From assembly GCA_023159155.1 (NCBI GenBank), contig JAJNNX010000044.1:62001-126000 (forward strand): a stretch of 64,000 nt of DNA, in the 5' to 3' direction. The stretch comes from Ustulina deusta (Eukaryota; Ascomycota; Sordariomycetes; Xylariales; Xylariaceae). Both the position numbers and the translations under genes were made by a program. Under the pieces are notes generated by a model. That model was given only the letters and a program-made list of their open reading frames with translations, was not told where the DNA came from and ran no database searches. Position 1 is the stretch's first letter. Each line of letters begins with the position of its first letter. This document shows, piece by piece, positions 34,927 through 48,584 of this stretch.

Positions 34927-37058
34927 CTACCACGCTGCCCGGCTGATTCGCTTCACTGCCGAATGATTGTCTGTCATTAGCGCCGTGTATTCCGCTCTCT
35001 TTCGAATCAAGAAAGCTAGTGAGAGCATATAATCCGTCCTAGGCTGACCCGAAGAAACATGCATCAAGGGCTTCAGTACCACATCAGCAAGTCTCTCGGC
35101 TGTCATGTCGTTCTCCTCTTCTGCCGTAGCTACGTCCGCCCAGAGATTCAAGAGCAGTTTAAACAGGCTTCGGCTCGGTCCCCTCAGCCCGCTCAGTGCT
35201 TCCTCCCAGAAATCTATGCATTGGTCGAGTCGTGTGGCGTGCGACCCCGAGAGCGTTGCCTGTCGTGAAAGCGAGATCCAACGCTTGGCAAGAGATTCTG
35301 GAATCAGAGGCCGTGGTAGCTGCGAAAGGTATAGCATGATGAGGTCGGCTGCATCATACACAGTATAATTCGCGAAGTTGACATCAGCCCCATATGTCGG
35401 GCCTTTGCTAAATATCTCCTTGAGTTTCGAAACCCTGAATATATCGCCTGGTTCCGAAAAAATATCCGGCGCTGCCACTGCCTCATGCTTCAGGAAGAAA
35501 CAGCACTTTTGCATGCACAGGGGGAAGTCCCGTCGTGATGACCCTTCCCTATCCCCGTGGTGGGTTTTCGATACGCCCTTGGCGACCTGCATACTCTTTT
35601 GAAGGGACACGCCAAAAACAGCCTTTGATTCAGGCCCTTCCACTTCTTCCAGTTGCTCCGTATTCCATAACGGTAATTTTTTGATAGAAACCGAAAGTCT
35701 CCGACTGCCCCGTCTCACCAGGCTTGCTTGGGCGATAGGCGTCGTTGGTCGAAAATCAACTATTGCGCTTGTTGAGGAACTTGTCGATTGTGTTGGGGGC
35801 CTGATTTTGGGGACAGAACTCTTAAAGGGAGAAAATAATCTCGCAAATCCCCTACCTTGGTTAGATCTGATCGACGGTGCGGGGTTTCGCTCGCCAGAAG
35901 AGATCTCAGTAAAAACCCCATACGGATTGGTTGGTGAATCCGGCTCGTTCTCAAATGGTGAAGTCATCTTCCTCCGAGCTACCTCTAGCCTCTTTCTATC
36001 CTTCGGCGGCGGGGTTGGCGCTCGACTAGGTATGTCTATGCTCGAGTCCATTGTCTCATCAATGGGTGAAACTTCCTCATCTATGTGTTCCCCCACTTGA
36101 TCTACTGATGCCCAGGATTTTGGCTCGATCTCGATGTCGATGTCAACCGCGCTATCCGGCGCATCTCCCAGATAAGCTCCAAACATTTGCTTCTCGCCTA
36201 GAAATGCGCCTGGTTGTGTTTCTCTCTTTCCCTGCTTAGTGTGCTGCTTGAGTGGCGACTTGGCTTCGTGTTCCGTCTCTTCGCAGCGGATTATTGCCTC
36301 GGCGTAGAGCTTCAGATAGCCCATATATTCGTAGAGACTGAAATGCGATGGGGACTTCTCAAATTCGCCGGGCAGCTGCATACAAAGTTGACCCATCTGA
36401 ATCAGGATTTTCGTGATATCAGTCATTACATCACTATTAGCCTGGTGCCTCTCCATTGTTATTTTCTTGCTGGGTGTTGTATCGGAATCGGATGTTAAAT
36501 CTCGGATTGTTATCCTGGTAAGAGTGAGTATCATGATTCTACCAGGTGAACAAAAAGACATACGCTCCAACTATGTCAAGTGCCAGCCCGATTGCTGCTT
36601 TGTGTGCTTCTAAAGTTGTTCGGAAGCTTGCAGCCTCTTTCATTCCCATGTGGAGCCATTGCGTTCGTTTCTGCTGCTTAGATAGTTCCGGGTCGTCTAG
36701 AATTGAGACATACACATCGATCTTATCAATGACCGAAGAGCAGTGCTCAATAATGGCCGGAGTGTGCTCGGCGAGTTCTGGGGGGAACAGGGCAGCGTCT
36801 TCCCTCAATAAGCCAAGAACAGTCTGTAGCGAGTGTAATTCGCGCGAAACGGTATCGATGTCCGACCGAGCCTCGCGAACATGACGCACAAAGCCGGTCA
36901 AGGCTGAGATAAGCTTGGCAATTCTGCCATCGAGTGCGACGCAGTCGGCGGCAATAGACCTTTCGGCCACCCAGGTCAGCGTTGCCGAAGCTCGAAAGAA
37001 TTCCCCATCATGATCGCAAGTCGGGGATTTCTCAGGAGGACACTCACATTGAGTCCAT
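34927..37058 (-). CDS. RhoGAP protein with STAND-type N-terminal domain
   Basis: Three exons on the minus strand: 37058-37048 (11 nt, MDSM), 36959-36564 and 36514-34927. Introns of 88 bp (GTGAGT donor, CTGAC branch) and 49 bp (GTATGT donor) give 664 residues. Residues 4-136 form a helical domain (TGFVRHVREARSDIDTVSRE, then AIGLALDIVGA) like the N-terminal domains of fungal STAND/ankyrin proteins. A disordered Ser/Pro middle follows. A divergent RhoGAP domain lies at about 436-650 (FGVSLQKSMQVAK, CMQKCCFFLKHEAV). The arginine-finger position reads GDIFRVSK, then come NYTVYDAADLIMLYLSQLPR and DMTAERLADVVLKPLM. Family knowledge: RhoGAPs switch off Rho GTPases. The arginine is kept although the surrounding motif differs from GIYRKTG, so activity is likely but not certain. 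Confidence 0.88.
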
Positions 37059-40000
37059 GTCGGTAGTGACCAAGATCACCTTGTGTGAACTATTCCCTTG
37101 TCGAAAGCAACGTCGTCGCGGAGCTCTTCAAGGATAAGCGACAAGAAGTCACGGCGCCGACGAATCAATACCTGCGGGGAGACGATGGCATTATCTTCAA
37201 CCATCAATCTTACTCAGTCTGATACGAGACTAGTATAGTTGGTTGAGTAGGGTACTTGAAAGAATGGGTTAATTAAGTAGATGCGAACCATGCACCATCT
37301 ATACTACCTCCACTATTTTAAGGGCGTCATCATTCTATTTAAGGGCAGGGTGTTAGGTAGTTGATCAATTCATTGCAACCTCGAAATGACAACCTATCGA
37401 GGCGCTACCAAGGTACAAGTGTGCATCGATGATCACTCTATCCCGACAGTGCCCCCACCACCAGGGGTGTCATTTGATGTCTCCAGGTCCGAGTGTCCAC
37501 CCCTTTTCGTTCTCCAAGCATGAATCGGTGTGTACACTAGAGCAATGAATGGAAGTTTTATCTCTAATGCCGAGGGCGAGCTTATACCAGGTACAAACGA
37601 AGAGAGGATCGATGAGCTACACTACAACAAACCGTCCATGCGAGAATCAAACTAAACCTACCGAACAAGAGCTTCCAGGCAGCCGGCCTGCTTCCCTTGA
37701 TTCTATCTATAGTAGGTGGGTAGTGTATCCCTCGGAATCTAGGCCCCCAGCAGTCCAAGCTATGGTCCAAGCGGCAGGCAGGAGAGGAGAAGCCCCTGGC
37801 GCACTGCCCTGCATGATTAAGTGAATGCACACTGATGTGGTCTAAGAGATGATTCTACGATTACCGTACTGAGTATCTCGAAGAGGATGGGACTCTGTAC
37901 GACCCGACAAGTCGCCGTCGTAGCGTCAGAGCGTCGCATTACTTATGGGCTGTCACTCTATAGCAAACTAATACCGGATGCTAAACCTGATTTCGTCCAA
38001 ACGCAAGACGGATGTTGCAACACACTGCAGTCCAATAGATGGTCATTCAGCATTCCAGAGCCTCGGCCGGCCGAGGCAATCGTTTCCACGTTGTTGCGAC
38101 ACATGTGTCTGTCGATCTGATTTGCGATGCGAATCGTTCAAGCAGCTAGAATATAATCCCACCCACCATCAATTATCAATGATTCCCCTCCTTGCAGCAA
38201 GAGGAGCATCAACTGGCGCATCTTGTTTCGTGGCGTGGCATTCCCTATCTCTTCGTCCAAAGTCTGATGCGATATGGTACGCCTTCTCACTGCATGATGT
38301 AAAAAAACTAGGCACAAGTTTAGATCCGAGATAGTGTAAGTGTACTTCCACAGATCATCAACTTGGTCCCGGTATCTTGAAAATATCATCAGAGCTGCGC
38401 CGAGCAGACCCAAGGACAACAGGTCTGCCCGTACATGTGAATATACGCTACGTAGGTAGGTACTTCGGCGACGAGACCGTGGATTGAGACCCCAAAAGAT
38501 CCTTGGCTATGGACTAGGATGTGCGTGGAATGCACTAATGGTACCATGCCTACGGCACAAGTAGGTAGATACACTAGATAGGTAGTGAAGTGAGGCACTT
38601 CTTAAACGCCTCCCCCAGGTCCACGACCCCGAATCTTGGCATGCGCCTTTCATGGCCGGGTTCGAACGCTACACTACAAACGACGCTCGCTCTCGGATAG
38701 TCCAGTCACACTCGTACATGTAGTGTATGCGCGTACGGACACATTCATCCTAGAGGAATCCAACTCATCGCGTTACGAAAGCCATGCTGTTTCATGTTTA
38801 GATTAAAGTGAAGAATCACAGTCAAGGATCTCGAACGCTCCGCTTACACTACAGTAAACTAGCGAGAGGTACTGCTGAGTAGGAATTCATCTCGCACATG
38901 CCTATTCCATCTAGTGTAGGTATCTATCTATTCACCACCTAACTTAGCTGGTGTATTTCAGCAGAGCTTCCTAGTCTGGCAGGAAACAATCAAGCTTCTC
39001 TCACTTGCGCATGGGCTTGAGTGGACTGACTGCAGTACACGATATATATAAGTAGGTACCTATGTAAGGAGTACGCTGCCGTACAATGCACTAATACGGC
39101 TCGGCACATGCGCACCCTAGAAAAGCGAAGGCCCAGAATTCAAGTGCAATACGCATCCTCGCATCCTTCGCTCTCCTTCTAGTGTAGACTCACCACAAGA
39201 CTATTCTTGCTCTTTGATACTCAGCTCTTCTGCTTCAAGTTTCTTCCAAGTATTGCTTAATTCGCAGGCCATGTCGGCCCATCAAGTCCAATTTATTACC
39301 GAGGATTTGTCATTCAATGACTCCTCAGCTCCCAAGTGACGCTGATCCGCCGCTGTGCCGTGCCGTGCCAACGTCCCAGGGCCCTGGCTCAGAAATGGAC
39401 AGGCAATTCCTCAAGGGTTCCTTCTCGCCTAAACGTCAGAGGGCAATTTGATTGATCACCTACCGTGAAGCATCATCGCCTCCCAGCTTCAATGCAGGAG
39501 AAAAAGCCATAATGCAGATGTCACAGTACCGTCCACTTTAAGACATGCCTTTTCTGGGGCTTGGGCTTGACGCTATTTCGCCGCCCTTGCTTACCGATTC
39601 TGCCAGATGCAGATGATACACTACACGGATACAAGCTTTATCGCAGAGCTTGAGGTGTCAGCTTGATGGGCTTTGGATGGATGTTTCGTCTCAAGCTCAG
39701 GGCCAAACAACGTGAGGAACCAAAGCTGCATGAGGGTGGCTCGGCAATCTCTCAATTTAGTTTAACTCTCGTTCATGACGCACGTCTTAACGTTGGTAGC
39801 AGAGATCGCAAACTTCATCCTCATCATACATCTAGGCAGTACACTAAGCAGGGATATGATCTTCCAATGGAAGAAGCCCGAAACCCTGTCTGAGAGAACC
39901 GAAACCCCCAAATTGACTGAATATCATGGGTCTGTAAATCGGGCAATATTATGCTCGATCATTCCCTGGATGCTTCGGTTCACACCAATGTTTCAGGAAC

Positions 40001-40656
40001 ATCTATCTGCACTAGATGTCTTCTAGTCAAAGGTCAGAAAGTGTTCGTAGAAGGTTGCGTTGCGTTTAAGCCTAAATACTTAGTATACACGGGAATGACT
40101 ATCACGTTTCGTATATTATAAGACCACTCCATGGACAATCATCCAAGATAACAATAAAGTTATAAATAATGATATTCAAGTACCCGTGTACACCCCCAAA
40201 GCTTCCTGAAACTGCTTGAAGGGCGACAACTCGACAAGCCGTGTAGGCTTCTCTTCAAACGTGAAATTAGAGGATAAGGATCACGTATGCGCAGACGGAT
40301 CAGGCTAAGTTCAAATACGCTCAGATCTCCGGCTCATCGTCCACCCCATAACAGCTCGCCTGCGATATACGGAAGAGTGAGCAAATCGGCAGTGAGCCTT
40401 TTGCGTTGTGGTGTCTCGGTTGACAGGTCGTGAAACAACCTATGACCGGATGCCAAGGTGCGGAGGCGGGACGATTACATATAAGCATCAGCCCAAGACT
40501 ATGCGTTCATCTGGAGGTGCTGGGGCATCGGAACAGACGGCGCTATTTAAATCATACAGGGCTTTCTTAGCAGCCATGTCCCCAGATGTACTCGGATCTC
40601 TTTGCTTTATTTGGGCTTAGTAGCATACGAGCTAGCTTATTCGAGGACGATATATA
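37059..40656. other. gene-poor region left of the retrotransposon
   Basis: About 3.6 kb with normal base composition but no supported gene. TAGGTA/TACCTA words are frequent (for example about 38450 and 39055). Open frames up to 118 codons overlap on both strands and are not protein-like. It begins the accessory-like part of the window. Confidence 0.55.
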
Positions 40657-40661
40657 TGGAC
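40657..40661. repeat. outer target-site duplication, left copy (TGGAC)
   Basis: TGGAC directly precedes LTR1 and is repeated exactly after LTR4 at 52633-52637; five bases is the usual length for Gypsy integrases. Confidence 0.85.
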
Positions 40662-40898
40662 TGTCACGATCAGTCGAGTAAAGCTTCCATAGCTAGTTTA
40701 TTAATATTATGGACAAAGACTCTAAGCTAAAAAAGAAAGAAAGGAAGGAAGGAAGTCAGAGTTTATAAGGTGGATAGATATGGACTTTATATATGTAGCT
40801 ATAAAGTTATGGGTTGGTTTGTGTATAGATTTCCTATTTTATTACTATATAGGTTTGGAGTTCTTACAAGTTTTGCCAAAACTATACTAACTATTATA
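40662..40898 (-). repeat. LTR1, 237 bp
   Basis: Begins TGTCACGATCAGTCGAG and aligns end to end with three other copies of the same length. Its outer (left) half keeps GC and CpG content; its inner half is converted to AT. Confidence 0.9.
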
Positions 40899-42653
40899 CT
40901 ACTTTTTTTTAAAACTAAAAGTTTAAATATAGTTTTAATTCGAAATTATTAATAATGTTAGGTTTATATAGTTTTTTTTATATTATATTGCTTTATTATT
41001 ATTTTTATAATTATTTGTAAATTTATTAGCTATTGCTATATATATTTATTTTTGTAATCTTATAAAAGGTCTAAAAGCTTTTTTATAGGTTTTATAAAAT
41101 TAGTTAAGCTTGATTAGCGTATTTTTAAAATTCTAAGTTATATACTAAGTATTATTAGGATTATCGCCTTTTTAAATAATTTAATATTATAGCTTTTTGC
41201 TTTTTTTATATATTTTTGATTATTTAATTTGTTTGATTTTAAATTTTGCTTTATTATTAATATTTTTAGCTAAAAGTAGTAATTAGATTTATTAAAATAA
41301 AGGGTTATTATTTATTTTTTATAATTAGTTAGCATAAAATAAGTTTTTTATTTTATAAAAATTAGGCAAATTAAAAATGTAGCTAAATTTTTATTTTTTT
41401 AAAATTTTAAAAAATCTAATTAATTAAAAGTTTAATCTAGTAATTAATATTTATATTATAAAGCTTTTTTTTTTAAAAAACTTTATTTTTTATTTTAAAA
41501 TCTATTAAGTGTTTTTTTTTGTTAGCTTATAACTTGTATTATTTTTATACAAAAGTTGCTATATTATATATTATTTTTTAAACGTTTTAAGTTTAGCGGA
41601 CTAATTTAAATGTTTATTATTTAATATTAAAATTTATAATAGTTTTGCTAATATTTATTATTAAAAAGTTTTATATTTTAATTCTTATTATTATTTTTAG
41701 TAATAATATATTAATTAATAAATATTATAAAAAATTATATATAAAGTCTAAAACAAAAAAATAAATATTTTAATTATTTTAGTATTTATTAATATAAAAA
41801 TAGAATTATTAGTCTAGTTTTTAATTAGTTAATTCTATTGTTTTTTAGGTCTAAAAGTAATAAGTACTACTACAGCAGTGCTTAATACTTATAAAACTAT
41901 TAATTATTACTATAAACTTAAAAATAAATAGTTCTATATTATTTAATATTTATATATTTAATATATTAAAAAATTTATATAAACTTTTATAATATTATAT
42001 AATTAGTAACTCTATAATATTTATTTTTTTGCTAAATAGAGTTATGATTAGATAGTTAAACTTATTTATAAATATTTATATATAGTTATAACCCTATTAG
42101 TTAAGTAGTATATTTGTGCTATTTATTATTATATATTGCTATATTATAGCTAGTATAAACAATAAATAAAAAAAGCTAGAAGTTTTGTTTTATAATATTT
42201 TATTTTTTTTATAATTATATTTTAAATAAAACTAGTAATATTTTTGTTTTAATATTTTAATTGTTTTATATTAATTTTAATATATAATAATTAGAAATAT
42301 ATAAGCTTTTTAAATTAAAGCTATATAAAAAAAAATAGTTCTATTTAGGATAATTTTAAATATATATAGCTTTTTATTTTTATTTTCTAGATTTTATAGC
42401 TAGTTTTTTTATTTAATTAGGTTTACTAGGTTAGTTTTTTAAAAAATATTAGATAAAAAGTCTATAGTTAATATAAGATTTAGTATTTTATTAAGCAGAA
42501 CTAATACTATTATTTATTTTTTAGCTTTTTTAGTTTTAATTATAAAAAACTTAGCTATTTTTTTTAATAAAGCATTAATTATTATATTTTTTTATTTTAG
42601 TTAGTATTAAAAAGTAATATTAAAATTTAATAAAAAATTTGCTTAATATATTT

Positions 42654-42658
42654 ATTAC
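42654..42658. repeat. inner target-site duplication, left copy (ATTAC)
   Basis: ATTAC directly precedes LTR2 and is repeated after LTR3 at 48585-48589, marking insertion of the inner element into the outer one. Confidence 0.85.
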
Positions 42659-42895
42659 TGTTATAATTAGTTAAATAAAGCTTCTATAGCTAGTTTATTA
42701 ATACTATAGACAAAGACTTTAAGCTAAAAAAGAAAAAAAAAGAAATCAGAGTTTATAGGGTAGGTAAATATAGACTTTATATGTGTGGCTGCAAAGTTAG
42801 GTTGGTCTATACGTAGACTTTTTATTTTATTGCTATATAGGTCTAGAGTTCTTATAGGTCTCGCTAAAACTATATAGATTATACTAACTATTATA
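42659..42895 (-). repeat. LTR2, 237 bp
   Basis: Begins TGTTATAATTAGTTAAA: compared with the start of LTR1 there are seven changes in 17 bases, all C to T or G to A. Left boundary of the inner element. Confidence 0.9.
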
Positions 42896-44989
42896 CTACT
42901 TTTTTCTAAAACTAAAAGTTCTAATATAGTTTTAATTTAAGGTTATTAATAATGTTAAATTTATATAGTTTTTTTATGTTATATTGTTTTATTATTATTT
43001 TTATAATTGTTTATAAATTTGTTAATTATTATTATATATATTTATTTTTATAAGTTTTATAAAATTAGTTAAGTTTAATTAGTATGTTTTTAAAATTTTA
43101 AGCTATATATTAAGTATTATTAAAATTATAGCTTTTTTAAGCAACTTAGTATTATAGTTTTTTATTTTTTTTATATATTTTTAATTGTTTGATTTGTTTA
43201 ATTTGAAATTCTGTTTTATTGTTAATATTTTTAGCTAAAAGTAGTAATTAGATTTATTAAAATAAAAAATTATTGCTTGTTTTTTATAATCGGTTAGTAT
43301 AAAATAAGTTTTTTATTTTGTAAGAATTAAGCAAATCAAAAATATAGCTAAATTTTTGTTTTTTAAGATTTTAAAAAGTTTAACTAACTAAAAGTTTAAT
43401 CTAATAATTAGTATTTATGTTATAAAACTTTTTTTTTTAAAAAAAACTTTATTTTTTATTTTAAAATTTATTAAGCGTTTTTTTTTGTTAGCTTATAGCT
43501 TGTATTGTTTTTATGCAAAAGTTGCTATATTATATGCTATTTTTTAAACGTTTTAAGTTTAGCAAACTAGTTTGAACACTTATTGTTTAGTATTAAAATT
43601 TGCAATAGTTTTATTAATATTTATTATTAAAAAGTTTTATGTTTTAATTTTATTGCTATTTTTAGTAGTAATATAGTAATTAATAAATATTATAAAGAAT
43701 TATATATAAAGTTTAAAATAAAAAAATAAATATTTTAATTGTTTTAGTATTTATTAATATAAAAATAGAGTTATTGGTTTAGTTTTTAATTAATTAATTT
43801 TATTGCTTTTTAGGTTTAAAAGTAGTAAGTATTACTAAAGTAATATTTAATATTTATAAAATTATTAATTATTACTATAAACTTAAAAATAAATAGTTTT
43901 GTATTATTTAATATTTATATGTTTAATATACTAAAAAATTTATATAAATTTTTATAGTATTATATAGCTAATAATTTTGTAATATTTATTTTTTTACTAA
44001 GTAAAGTTATAATTAAACAGCTAAACTTATTTATAAATACTTATATATAGTTATAACTTTATTAGTTAAATAATATATTTTTGCTATTTATTACTATATA
44101 TTGCTATATTATAGCTAATATAAATAATAAATAAAAAAAGCTAGAAGTTTTGTTTTGTAGTATTTTGTTTTTTTTATAATTATAATAATTATATATATAT
44201 TATTTATAATTATATTTTAAATAAAACTAATAATATTTTTGTTTTAATATTTTAATTATTTTATATTAATTTTAATATATAATAATTAAAAATATATAAA
44301 CTTTTTAAATTAAAGCTATACAAAAAAAAATAGTCCTATTTAAAGTAACTTTAAATATATATAGCTTTTTATTTTTATTTCTTAGATCTTATAACTAGTT
44401 TTTTTATTTAATTAAGTTTATTAAATTAGCTTTTTGGAAAATATTAAATAAAAAGTCTATAGTTAATATAAAACTTAATATTTTATTAAACAGGACTAAT
44501 ACTATTATTTATTTTTTAGCTTTTTTTTTTAATAAAGCATTAGCTATTATATTTTTTTGTTTTAATTAGTATTAAAAAGTAATATTAAAGTTTAATAAAA
44601 AATCGGCCTAATATATTTATTATATTAATAAATTTTATTTATTTAAAAAATATAATAAAACTTAATAATTAGTTATTATAAAAAACTTAGTTTTAAAAAG
44701 CTTTAAGTAATAATATTTTAAAGTTTATATTATTACTAAAAGTTTATAGTTTTAAATTAGGTAAGTTTGTTTAATTAGTATTATTATTTTAAAAAAATAT
44801 TTTATAAGTTTTTAGGTTATATTTTTTTATTATATTATATAAAATATTTATTTTTATTTATATTGGTTAGCTAGGCCTAAAAAAAGCTAAAACAAATATT
44901 TTATATATTAGTAGTTTTATATGTTTAAAAGCTTGTTTTTGTTCTAGTCCTATTATAAATAACTTATTTTTTTTAGTAATTAATTTAAA

Positions 44990-45309
44990 AAAATAACAAT
45001 TTTACTAGCGTAGTAAATAAATATATAAATATAATTATAAAATCTAAAAAACAATTAAATTAATTTAATATTTTTAAAATTATTAAAGTCCTAATTTAAA
45101 ATTGCTTAAATTTTTATGAAATTAATTTTAATTTTTACTTTAATTTTTATAACTATTCTTAAATAATTAATAATAAATATATTAAAACAAAACTTCTTAA
45201 TATTTTTCTAATATTTAGCTTAATATAAATAATAAATTATTTTTTTATAATAGGTTTAATACTATTTTTTAGTTTTAGAATAAATTAAAATATTATTTAT
45301 ATAAGTACT
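44990..45309 (-). pseudogene. RIP-damaged reverse transcriptase segment, inner copy
   Basis: Reading the minus strand, 45309-45271 gives STYINNILIYSKT. This is the catalytic YxDD region of Ty3/Gypsy reverse transcriptase with both aspartate codons changed GAT to AAT. Downstream, with several stops, 45060-44998 gives FFRFYNYIYIFIYYASKI. That matches the conserved FLGFxNFYRRFIxxFSKI motif just after the Gypsy RT. It identifies family and orientation; the product is dead. Confidence 0.85.
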
Positions 45310-48300
45310 AGCAAACTTATTTAAAAATTTTTAAATTTATATATTAATAAAAGCTTGCTATTAAATAGGTTTTATTTTTAAACTAAATAATAAAACTTTT
45401 TATTAAAATATTTTTTTGCAAGTTTAAAAAAAAATAAAATAGCATAATTTTATAATTAATAATAATTAAAAAAATTTTTTAATAATATTTAGTTTTATAA
45501 ATTAAATAATATTATAATAATTAAATATAGTACTACTAATATTTAAAACTAATATAATTTAATTTTTTAAATATATATTTTTTTATTAATAATTAATTAT
45601 AAATTTATATTTAATTAATTTAAGTTTAAGTATAAATAAAACAAAAATAATGTTTAAATTTATATTTTATTTAATAAAATTTATAATTAGTAGTTTATTT
45701 ATAAATTTTTTTTAAATAAAATAAACTATATAAATATTTAATATTAATAAGGCCTAAAAGCATATTTTTTATTATTAAGTTCTAGTACTATATTAAATCT
45801 TAGTTATAATAATAGTAAAATTTTAGATTTTTTTTCAAAAAAAAAATTTTTAAGTATAATAACTAAAAAAACTAAAAGTTTTATATTAACTTTATATATT
45901 TAAAAAATAAAATTTTAAAAATAAAATTAGTTTATTATTAAAAATCTTTTATAGTACTACTTAATTAATTTAAATTTATTTTTCTTATAAAATATTAATT
46001 ATTTTTAAAATTTTTTTAAATAGTTTAATATAATTATTTTTAGTTATTACAAACTTAATTATAATAAGTTTTTTTAAAGTTTTTTTAATTAATTATTTTT
46101 ATTTATTTTAATAAAGATAATTTTAAAAATTTTATATAATTTTTTTAATAGTAGCTTAAAATTTTTTTTTTTAAAATTATTATATAAACCTTTTTTGTTT
46201 TAGGTTTAAAAGTTTTAGGTTTTTTTTTGGTTTTTTTAGTTTTAGTTATTTCTAAAATAATTATTTTATTTTCAAAAAATTGTTTTAATATTTAAAAATA
46301 TTTTTTAACGCTTAATTATATTAATTAATATTTTTTTATATTTTTAAGTTTATATTTTATTATTTATAGCTAAAAAGTTTAACTATAATTATTAGCAAAA
46401 AATAAACTAATAAAAATAAATTATTTAGTTAGATTAACTGTTATTTTTAGGTTTTTATTAAAATATTTAGTTCTTAAATTATTAATTATTAATTTTTATA
46501 ATATATATTAAATATTTATAAACTTTGCTAACTATTTTATTATAATAGTTATAAAGCTTTTAAAGTTTAGCTAAACAAACTATTTTTATTTTTAATTATT
46601 ACTTAATTTATTATATAAATTTATAGCTAATTATTAAAAAAGTATAAGCTTTAGTATTATATAAAATTAAAGTTTTTATTTTAATATTATTAATTTATAA
46701 TTAAGTAAATATTTTAAAAATAATTAATTTGTTTTAGTTATATATTTTAGCTAAAATAAATAAAAAAACTAATAAAAAAATTTCTATTAGTTCTATTTAT
46801 TTTTTAAATTAAATAAACAACTAAAGCTATTTTTATTATAGCTTTTTTTTGCTAGTTAAACGTTTAAGGTTTTAAGTTTTTAATTAAAGCAGTTAATTAA
46901 TATATATATTTTTTATTATAAATAAAATAAGTTTTATTATTTTAATAGTCTTTTTTTTTTTATAGTTAGTGCTTATTTTAATTATTTTAAAGTTAGCTAA
47001 ACATTAGTAAATAGGTTTGCTAAAAACTTAGTTATTTAAATTAGATTTTTGTTTAATTAAACTAGCAAATTTAGTTTATTAATAGTTTTTATAAGTTTAT
47101 TTAGTATTATATACCAATTTAATAACTTTATTAATAAACAATTTATAAAAAATATTTAAATTTATAAAAACTTTATATAGATTTTTTTTTAAGTTTATAT
47201 AAAAATAGGTCTATAATTTATATTTTTATTATAATTTAGCAAATTAATACTTTTAAGTTAAACTATTAAATATAAAAATAAACTTATTAATATTTTTATT
47301 AACTTTATATATATAAGCTTAAAATATTTTATAAGTAATAATTACTTAGTTAAAATTATAATAAACTATTAATAAAACTTAGATTATTTTAGTAATATTA
47401 TTAAATAGTTTTTTAATTAAATAAAAATATATTTTTATTAATTTTTTAATATATTTTTTAACTAACTTATAATATATTAAAATTAGATATTTTTAGTTCA
47501 AAATATAATAATATTTTTATTTAGCTTTTTTACTAGTTTATAAACTTAGTTATTAAATAAAGCTTTATTTTTTATAAACTTACTAGGATTAGTTTTTTAT
47601 ACTTTAGCTTTTTTGGTATAAGTAGGATTTGGGGCACTAAAAAATAAACTAATAAAACAAAAAACAAATAAAGCAATAAGATTAAAAAGTTTAAAATTAG
47701 TGCTTTTAAATATATTTTTTATTATTAAATTGTAGTTATTTTTTAAAAGCGCTAAAATAAACGTATTAAAAAATTAGTGCTTTATTTTTTTTATTTATTA
47801 AAAAAGTTCTGCTAGAACTAACGTAAAATTGCAACCTTATATAGCTGCAATATTTAATACTATATTTTTAAGTATATTATTTATTTTAGGTTAATCTAGT
47901 TCTAGTTTAGATTTTGCTTTTTTAAGTTTTAACTTTTTGTTTTTTTTAGATTTTTTTTTAAGTATTAGTTCGTTTAAAATATTTGTAAAAAAGTCTAGTG
48001 CTTAATTTTTTTTTATTTTTAAAAATTTTTTTTTTTTCAAATTATTCGATAGTAAAAAGCTAGCTATACTTAAAGGTTAGAGTTGTTTTAATTGTTTAAA
48101 AACCAAAAATAAAATAGAAATATTTAAGGTTAGGTTTTTTATAAGTTGTTAGCCTTGAGGTAGTATAAAGGTTGAAAGTTTTATTAGGGTTGTATTAAAG
48201 TTAGATTTATATTATAAAATATATAATTTTTTATATTAGGTATATAATTAAAAAAGAAAGTTTATTTATATTTTATTAATTATAATAAAATAAAAAATAT

Positions 48301-48347
48301 ATATTTATTAAATATTTATTAGCAAATAATTAATAAGCTTAAAATAG

Positions 48348-48584
48348 TGTTATAATTAGTTAAATAAAGTTTTTATAGCTAGTTTATTAATACTATAAAC
48401 AAAAACTTTAAACTAAAAAAAAAAAAAAAGGAAGTTAGAGTTTATAGGGTAAGTAGATATAGACTCTGTGTGTGTGGCTGTAGAGTTAGGTTGGTCTATG
48501 CGTAGATTTTCTATTTTATTGCTATGTAGGTCTGGAGTCCTTGCGGGTCTTGCCAAAACTGTATAGACTGTACTAACCGTTATA
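48348..48584 (-). repeat. LTR3, 237 bp
   Basis: Right boundary of the inner element. Its left half is fully AT-converted, but the right half keeps stretches such as GTCTGGAGTCCTTGCGGGTC. It ends ACCGTTATA where LTR4 ends ACCGTCACA. Confidence 0.9.

Larger units (their letters stand above)
42659..48584 (-). mobile_element. inner copy of the same Ty3/Gypsy element, nested insertion
   Basis: A complete 5926-bp copy from LTR2 (42659-42895) to LTR3 (48348-48584), inserted into the outer copy in the same orientation. The 5-bp duplication ATTAC flanks it (42654-42658 and 48585-48589). The uninterrupted version of this target site can be read inside the inner copy at 44619-44623 (ATTAT, one C to T change). 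The inner sequence left of that site matches 40899-42658, and the sequence right of it matches 48590-52395. A gag-like frame lies at about 47640-47400 on the minus strand. Confidence 0.9.

Noticed and set aside
38650..38680. GGTTCGAAC resembling a tRNA T-loop
   Set aside because: T-stem bases do not pair and no cloverleaf can be drawn.
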